This document shows, piece after piece, positions 60,471 to 60,582 of a stretch of DNA of 60,582 nt. Position 1 is the stretch's first letter. Each line of letters opens with the position of its first letter. Source of the DNA: Bacillus sp. REN10. GTDB lineage: Bacteria > Bacillota > Bacilli > Bacillales > Domibacillaceae. The position numbers and the translations under genes were made by a program. The stretch lies in the NCBI RefSeq assembly GCF_016820555.1, contig NZ_JADHDW010000013.1, forward strand, positions 1 to 60,582. Reading direction: 5' to 3'. The notes under the pieces were generated by a model. It was not told where the DNA came from and did not search any database. It saw only the letters and a list, made by a program, of their open reading frames with translations.

Positions 60471-60510
60471 AAAAAAAGGTTCAAAAGTGGGTACTTTTGA
60501 ACCTTTTTTT
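60471..60510 (-). terminator. Rho-independent terminator of an rRNA operon
   Basis: Minus strand AAAGGTTCAAAAGT pairs with ACTTTTGAACCTTT (14 bp) around a 4-base loop, followed by a T run. Immediately downstream of the 5S rRNA end. Confidence 0.9.
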
Positions 60511-60511
60511 G

Positions 60512-60582
<71 letters not shown>

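Overview
The window is a chromosomal segment of a low-GC, Gram-positive, endospore-former-type bacterium of the family Bacillaceae. The evidence is the gene set and its order: yebE-yebG-purEKBCSQLFMNHD-yerA-yerB-yerC-pcrB-pcrA-ligA-camS-...-gatCAB-...-dgkB follows the Bacillus subtilis chromosome closely (read here on the minus strand). Ribosome binding sites are strong AGGAGG types, TTG/GTG starts are common, and sigma-A promoters and rho-independent terminators look like those of Bacillus. I cannot name the species. The right edge is the 3' end of a 5S rRNA gene, so an rRNA operon lies just outside.

Layout from right to left along the minus strand. 60.58-59.6 kb: 5S rRNA end, its terminator, yebE and yebG. 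59.65-46.5 kb: the 12-gene IMP biosynthesis operon purEKBCSQLFMNHD, preceded by two inverted PurBoxes, a sigma-A promoter, a guanine-type purine riboswitch and its terminator. A 37-codon membrane peptide gene lies antisense to the purD end. 46.2-36.7 kb: yerA, yerB, yerC, then pcrB-pcrA-ligA-camS. 36.6-33.7 kb: a glyoxylate shunt operon (aceB-aceA) at a place where B. subtilis does not carry it. 33.5-30.3 kb: gatCAB. Between gatB and dgkB, close together in B. subtilis, this genome has about 22 kb of accessory genes.

The accessory block holds: (a) 30.05-25.0 kb, a compact tetR-MFS-FtsX permease-ABC ATPase operon that looks acquired; (b) 24.7-15.3 kb, a carboxylesterase and a reductive pyrimidine catabolism cluster (preT-preA-hydA-NCS1 permease on the minus strand; two unrecognised putative DNA-binding proteins and an N-carbamoyl-beta-alanine-type amidohydrolase divergently on the plus strand); (c) 15.35-14.8 kb, a stand-alone protein resembling ADP-ribosyltransferases; (d) 14.6-9.8 kb, argCJ and argBD, split by about 550 bp of tandem structured repeats and a terminator-like hairpin; (e) a thioredoxin-like protein and an arylamine N-acetyltransferase. 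After dgkB (8.1-7.2 kb) come a marR-MFS-ABC-ABC putative drug efflux operon, two small membrane proteins, and a truncated LysM wall protein at the left edge.

Most of the window is well-understood metabolism. The least explained items are the covarying repeat array inside the arg locus, a hairpin sequence shared by the arg and pur ends, the ADP-ribosyltransferase-like protein, the regulator pair beside the pyrimidine genes, and a shortened ABC half-transporter.
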